Below the pieces are notes generated by a model. The model was not told where the DNA came from, searched no databases, and worked only from the letters and a program-made list of their open reading frames with translations. Of a DNA stretch of 17,294 nt, positions 14,250 to 17,294 are shown piece after piece (position 1 is the first letter of the stretch; each line of letters begins with the position of its first letter). Origin of the DNA: CAYFJO01 sp964343305 (GTDB lineage: Bacteria > Planctomycetota > Planctomycetia > Pirellulales > Pirellulaceae); assembly GCA_964343305.1 (NCBI GenBank), contig CAYFJO010000213.1, positions 1 through 17,294 of the forward strand, given 5' to 3'. The position numbers and the translations under genes were made by a program.

Positions 14250-15152
14250 ATGGCAACTCTTCTTATCGTCGACGATTCCGCGGTAGACCGAAAGCTTGTC
14301 GGTGGACTGCTGAAGGGGTTTCAAGACGTCAAGCTGGAATATGCGGTCGACGGCGAAGCGGCGCTGGCGCGACTGCAAGAGGGCGAGATCGACGTCATTC
14401 TGACCGATCTGATCATGCCGAACGTCGATGGCATGGAACTGTTGCGTCGGGTTCAATTGACGCACGCCGATGTCCCGGTCGTCCTGATGACGGGACAAGG
14501 CAGCGAGCGAGTCGCGGTCGAAGCATTGCAACTAGGTGCCATTGGTTACGTGCCAAAAACGAATTTGTCCGGAATGCTGGTCGAAACGCTTCAGCAGGTG
14601 TTGGACGTTTCCAATGAACAGCGACGGTATCAACGGCTGATGAATTGTCTGAGCCACACGCAGTATCGGTTCCAGTTGGAAAACGATCCCCTGTTGATCA
14701 TGCCGCTGGTGGAAATGCTGCAACAAATCGTGTTTGGCATGGGAGTGTGCGGCTGGACGGAACGGGGACGACTGGGAATCGCGCTGGACGAGGCGTTGTT
14801 GAATGCAATCTATCACGGCAATTTGGAACTGCCGCCTACGCTACTGTCGACGGTGAGGGCCCAAATTCGTGCTCGGAATACTCCTGACTTGCTGGAAGAC
14901 CGCGCTGAAGAGTCGCCCTTTGCCGATCGGCGAGTTGAGGTTGAGGCGACCATCACGCGCGATGAAGCTCGATTCGCGATTCGTGACGAAGGGAACGGAT
15001 TCGACACCAAGACCATCCCGGACGCTGGTGATCCATCGCTTTTGGAACAGAAAGATGGCCGTGGGTTGGTGTTGATTAAGAGCTTTGCCGACGAAGTGAC
15101 GTTCAACGACAAAGGAAATGAGTTGACGTTGGTCAAGCGGCGCAAATTGTAA
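14250..15152 (+). CDS. Response regulator fused to anti-sigma/GHKL-type ATPase domain
   Basis: 300 residues. Residues 1-120 form a receiver domain: acidic pair D8-D9, phospho-acceptor D53 (ILTDLIMPNVDG), switch T81 (MTGQGS) and K103 (VPKTN). A helical linker follows (about 120-165). Residues 165-300 form a HATPase_c domain of the RsbW/SpoIIAB anti-sigma kinase type: N box GIALDEALLNAIYHGN (E181, N185, H189), G1 IRDEGNGFD (245-252), G2 DGRGLVLIKSFADEV (269-283). There is no DNA-binding domain and no H-box, so output is probably phosphorylation or sequestration of a partner protein (partner switching) rather than transcription factor activity; that is inference. No cognate kinase, anti-sigma antagonist or sigma factor is in the window. 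ATG 14250 lacks a clear ribosome binding site but exactly begins the receiver fold. Confidence 0.9.
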   Translation: MATLLIVDDSAVDRKLVGGLLKGFQDVKLEYAVDGEAALARLQEGEIDVILTDLIMPNVDGMELLRRVQLTHADVPVVLMTGQGSERVAVEALQLGAIGYVPKTNLSGMLVETLQQVLDVSNEQRRYQRLMNCLSHTQYRFQLENDPLLIMPLVEMLQQIVFGMGVCGWTERGRLGIALDEALLNAIYHGNLELPPTLLSTVRAQIRARNTPDLLEDRAEESPFADRRVEVEATITRDEARFAIRDEGNGFDTKTIPDAGDPSLLEQKDGRGLVLIKSFADEVTFNDKGNELTLVKRRKL

Positions 15153-15182
15153 ATTGTAAGCGACGCAAAGCGTAAACGAAAA

Positions 15183-15211
15183 ACGCCCGGCATGTTAGCA
15201 ATGTCGGGCGT
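15183..15211. terminator. Bidirectional intrinsic terminator
   Basis: A 10-bp stem (15183-15192 with 15202-15211, one G-T pair) with a 9-base loop lies between convergent genes. The plus side is followed by ctcattttc; on the minus strand the hairpin is followed by a T-rich run (from aaacgaaaa at 15177-15183), so it can serve both the response-regulator gene and the TlpA-like gene. Confidence 0.8.
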
Positions 15212-15234
15212 CTCATTTTCTTGGCGAAGTCAGT

Positions 15235-16338
15235 CTATTCCGCCGCGATGGCTTGCTTGATCGCTTCTTCGACATCGTGCGCGTTCTGCTCGCCGCTACC
15301 GACGCGAATGATGCGGATCTTGCCTTCACGGTCGATCACGACGACGTGCGGGATTCCGCTGACGGCATAAAACTCCGACAACGTGCGGTCGCTTTGAATC
15401 GCGAACCGATGTTGAAGCTTGTGATACTCGGCAAATTTCTCCAGCATTTCTTGTTCGTCTTCCGGAGAAACTTCCTCAGTGGATTTCACTCCTCGACCCG
15501 CAGCGTCGTCCCACGTGTAGCTGTAGTAACGTGTCAGACCAATTATGACTAAGCCCTCGTCGCTGTACTTGTCATGCCACTCACGCAAATGTGGAAACGT
15601 GGCGATACATGGACCGCACCATACGGCCCAGAAGTCGAGTAGTACAACTTTGCCTTTGAGGTCCGAGTCGGTTAGCGGCGAACCGTTGACCCAATCATCG
15701 ATTTTTAGTTCCGCCGCATCTTTGCCAACGAGCACGGCGAGTTTCTTTCCGGATTCAATCGTGCTTTCCAACCGAGCAAAGGATCGCGTCGAACTCTCAA
15801 TGGCTGCTTTGGCACCTGGATCTGTGGCGTCTTCCTTTAGTGATGCTAGAAACTCTTTCGCAGCTTGCAGTTTCTTATCCGCCTCGTCGGGCCTTCCACG
15901 AGCGATCATGCCGACTTCCCGAGAAACCTTGGAAATGTATTGGCCGATCGATTTCGTGTCGTTGGCGTCTTCGCTCAACTTCTTTTCGAGTTGTTCGATC
16001 GTGACGCGAGCGAGTTCCAGTTGGTCTTCAAAGTATCGAACCGCGGATTTACCTCGGGTGACATAGGCCTGCGCATCCTGGTCTTCTGGCTCGAGTTCGC
16101 CTAGCAGTTCTTTCAACGCAGACAGTTCCTTTTCCGCTGCGTTGGCATCCTGCCGAATCAAGCCAGATATCTTTCGGAACTTCGTTCCTAAATAAGCATT
16201 GAGGGCCTTGGCGTCGTTTGGATTCTCCTTGATGGCCTTTACTTCTTCAGCATCATCCGCCAAGACGTTGTTGGCGACGAACGCGTTGGTGGTGACAACA
16301 GACAGCGAAAGCAAGAATGGTAGTAAGAGCTTCTGCAT
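15235..16338 (-). CDS. Exported TlpA-like thioredoxin-fold protein with N-terminal helical domain
   Basis: 367 residues. Signal peptide MQKLLLPFLLSLSVVTTNAF… VLA|DD; helical, Lys/Glu/Ala-rich N-terminal half (about 28-200) with two similar halves (each about KxLSxLKELL / KKLQAAKEFL preceded by GLIRQDANAAEK and GMIARGRPDEAD); then a TlpA/AhpC-TSA thioredoxin fold: LKGKVVLLDFWAVWCGPC (redox pair C241, C244), FPHLREWHDKY, VIIGLTRYY, and a cis-Pro loop SGIPHVVVIDREGKI (about P330). It is probably a periplasmic/paryphoplasmic disulfide reductase or oxidase. An insertion after GLTRYYSYTWDD matches a planctomycete subgroup. ATG 16338 is chosen because it starts the signal peptide; the frame is open to 16419. 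A role in handling the Cys-rich secreted proteins is possible but unsupported by linkage. Confidence 0.9.
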   Translation of the reverse strand: MQKLLLPFLLSLSVVTTNAFVANNVLADDAEEVKAIKENPNDAKALNAYLGTKFRKISGLIRQDANAAEKELSALKELLGELEPEDQDAQAYVTRGKSAVRYFEDQLELARVTIEQLEKKLSEDANDTKSIGQYISKVSREVGMIARGRPDEADKKLQAAKEFLASLKEDATDPGAKAAIESSTRSFARLESTIESGKKLAVLVGKDAAELKIDDWVNGSPLTDSDLKGKVVLLDFWAVWCGPCIATFPHLREWHDKYSDEGLVIIGLTRYYSYTWDDAAGRGVKSTEEVSPEDEQEMLEKFAEYHKLQHRFAIQSDRTLSEFYAVSGIPHVVVIDREGKIRIIRVGSGEQNAHDVEEAIKQAIAAE

Positions 16339-16941
16339 TGTATTCTCTTTTGGACTGGTTTGATTGTCTGATTGAACTAGTTCCATTTGAACAGTCACTG
16401 CCCTGATTTGCAAATGCAAAAGGAGAGTTTTGTTGCGATGGCGGATCGATGGCGCTTAAGATGGAAGCCGATTTGCGTTTCCCTGGGAGCGGCTGAGTCC
16501 GTCCGTGGTTGATTGGGACGCGGATGGCAGACAAGGCTTGGTCGTCCGGACAGTTCGCCGGCGAACCGCGCGTCACGGGAGTACAATACTATGCCGCACG
16601 AAATTCCTACAAAGTCGTGGAGCTTGTCAATGGCGGAAACTTCTTTTGTTGTTGCGAATTCTTTTGTTCAAATACCTCAAAATCGAAGAGCAAGTTACTG
16701 TCAATCGATTGCGAGGACACCCTCGATTGAAGCAAAGTTTTCACTTTTGCCAAGAAGGCAGGTGGAATGTAGGTAAGCCTCACTTTGGGTTAGCGCGGCG
16801 TTTTGTCCGATGCACCGACGAAGCATATAGAGTTCGGCTGATTAGTTAGAATCTAGCGAACATTTGCGACCGGCCCCTGTCTTTTATTGGCGTCGATCCC
16901 AACAAAATCGCGTAAGTTCGTTGGAATCGCAATCTTGCCCG
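16339..16941. other. 603-bp spacer without a confident gene; possible FG-GAP/VCBS remnant
   Basis: No intact gene is seen. On the plus strand around 16488-16550 the translation LSPSVVDWDADGRQGLVV resembles the D-x-D-x-D-G calcium loop of an FG-GAP/VCBS repeat. A second frame at about 16560-16640 reads EPRVTGVQYYAARNSYKVV. These may be degenerate pieces of one gene, but the match is short. The remainder is AT-richer and featureless. Confidence 0.3.
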
Positions 16942-16969
16942 TTGACAAAATTCCTGGATTGTCTAAAAT
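16942..16969 (+). promoter_or_regulatory. rRNA operon promoter with dyad over the -10
   Basis: TTGACA (16942-16947), 16-bp spacer, TAAAAT (16964-16969), about 270 bp before 16S. A perfect 8-bp inverted repeat, cctggatt (16953-16960) and aatccagg (16967-16974), overlaps the -10 hexamer and could be an operator or a weak hairpin at the transcript start. Confidence 0.75.
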
Positions 16970-16977
16970 CCAGGGCT

Positions 16978-17002
16978 CCCATTGAGGGAAATCCTCAGTG
17001 GG
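16978..17002 (+). promoter_or_regulatory. boxB-like hairpin in the rRNA leader
   Basis: A 10-bp stem, cccattgagg (16978-16987) with cctcagtggg (16993-17002), one G-T pair, and a 5-base loop gaaat. It lies just after the promoter and before boxA, the order seen in enterobacterial rrn leaders. Confidence 0.6.
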
Positions 17003-17010
17003 ATAATTTT

Positions 17011-17022
17011 TGCTCTTTGACA
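17011..17022 (+). promoter_or_regulatory. boxA antitermination site
   Basis: tgctctttgaca matches the rrn boxA consensus TGCTCTTTAACA at 11 of 12 positions; it would bind NusB/S10 and protect the rRNA transcript from termination. It contains a TTGACA by chance; no good -10 follows at normal spacing. The remaining leader (17023-17236) presumably contains the upstream strand of the 16S processing stem. Confidence 0.85.
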
Positions 17023-17236
17023 ATTTGGTAGTGATGACCTCTTGTAAGAATTCTTTATGAATTTTTGCCAGCATGAGACTGTGCTTTATAAACACAGGCT
17101 AGACGCTCGTTTGACCACGAGTGTCGCGATGGTTTCAAACGCCATCAATTTTGACCGAGCTCAATCACTGGGTTGCTTCTTTGTAGCGGTTGCTTCCAGC
17201 CGCCGTCGCAAGTTGTTACTCAGTTTAAGCTTAAAT

Positions 17237-17294
<58 letters not shown>

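Noticed and set aside
17017..17049. Second rRNA promoter using TTGACA at 17017
   Set aside because: This TTGACA is part of boxA and no acceptable -10 lies 15-19 bp downstream.

Overview
The window looks like draft sequence from a planctomycete of the Pirellula/Rhodopirellula type. The 57 nt of 16S rRNA at the right edge have the planctomycete-like 5' region (…AATGAACGTTGGCGGCG…). The gene content agrees: an SHD1-domain secreted protein, an HTTM membrane protein, a Tat-exported TIM-barrel protein, very Cys-rich secreted proteins and REP-like inverted repeats. A run of exactly 100 N (4089-4188) marks a scaffold gap.

Layout. 1-2340 is a gene graveyard. It holds the C-terminal part of a group II intron reverse transcriptase (minus, frameshifted), then an 880-bp uninterrupted fragment of a beta-helix repeat adhesin-like protein (plus), then a multiply frameshifted, truncated L-fuconate dehydratase-type enolase (minus). 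The adhesin fragment meets its neighbours at two abrupt junctions, near 487 and 1370. 2499-4560 holds two copies of a complete expression cassette: sigma70-type promoter, ~210-nt conserved leader, signal peptide plus Cys/Gly/His-rich secreted protein, and intrinsic terminator. The second copy contains the N gap and carries a ~78-bp inverted-repeat insertion that the first copy lacks. 4659-7424 (plus) encodes a membrane-anchored protein of unknown function with an HTTM protein one base downstream, then a Tat-secreted sugar isomerase-like protein.

7484-11201 (minus) carries polX, an SHD1 protein overlapping it by 4 bp, and an RluA-type pseudouridine synthase. The N-terminus of the last looks like the two ends of a TrhO/rhodanese protein with the catalytic middle deleted. 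11367-12786 (plus) is a metallophosphoesterase and a DedA/VTT membrane protein, separated only by a 52-bp hairpin element. 12783-14006 (minus) is a small frameshifted secreted-protein gene and ribokinase. 14250-15152 (plus) is a response regulator fused to a GHKL/anti-sigma-type ATPase, sharing a bidirectional terminator with a TlpA-like thioredoxin (minus, to 16338). The last 950 bp hold a mostly empty spacer and an rRNA operon leader (promoter with a dyad over the -10, boxB-like hairpin, boxA) running into 16S.

How the genes work together: most are stand-alone housekeeping or envelope functions (repair, RNA modification, extracytoplasmic redox, sugar phosphorylation). The likeliest functional units are the 4659-6408 pair, the SHD1/polX overlap and the Cys-rich cassette pair. 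The strongest candidate for undescribed biology is the cassette pair, which appears to make large amounts of an exported, possibly metal-binding or disulfide cross-linked, wall or matrix protein. Function there is inferred, not shown.
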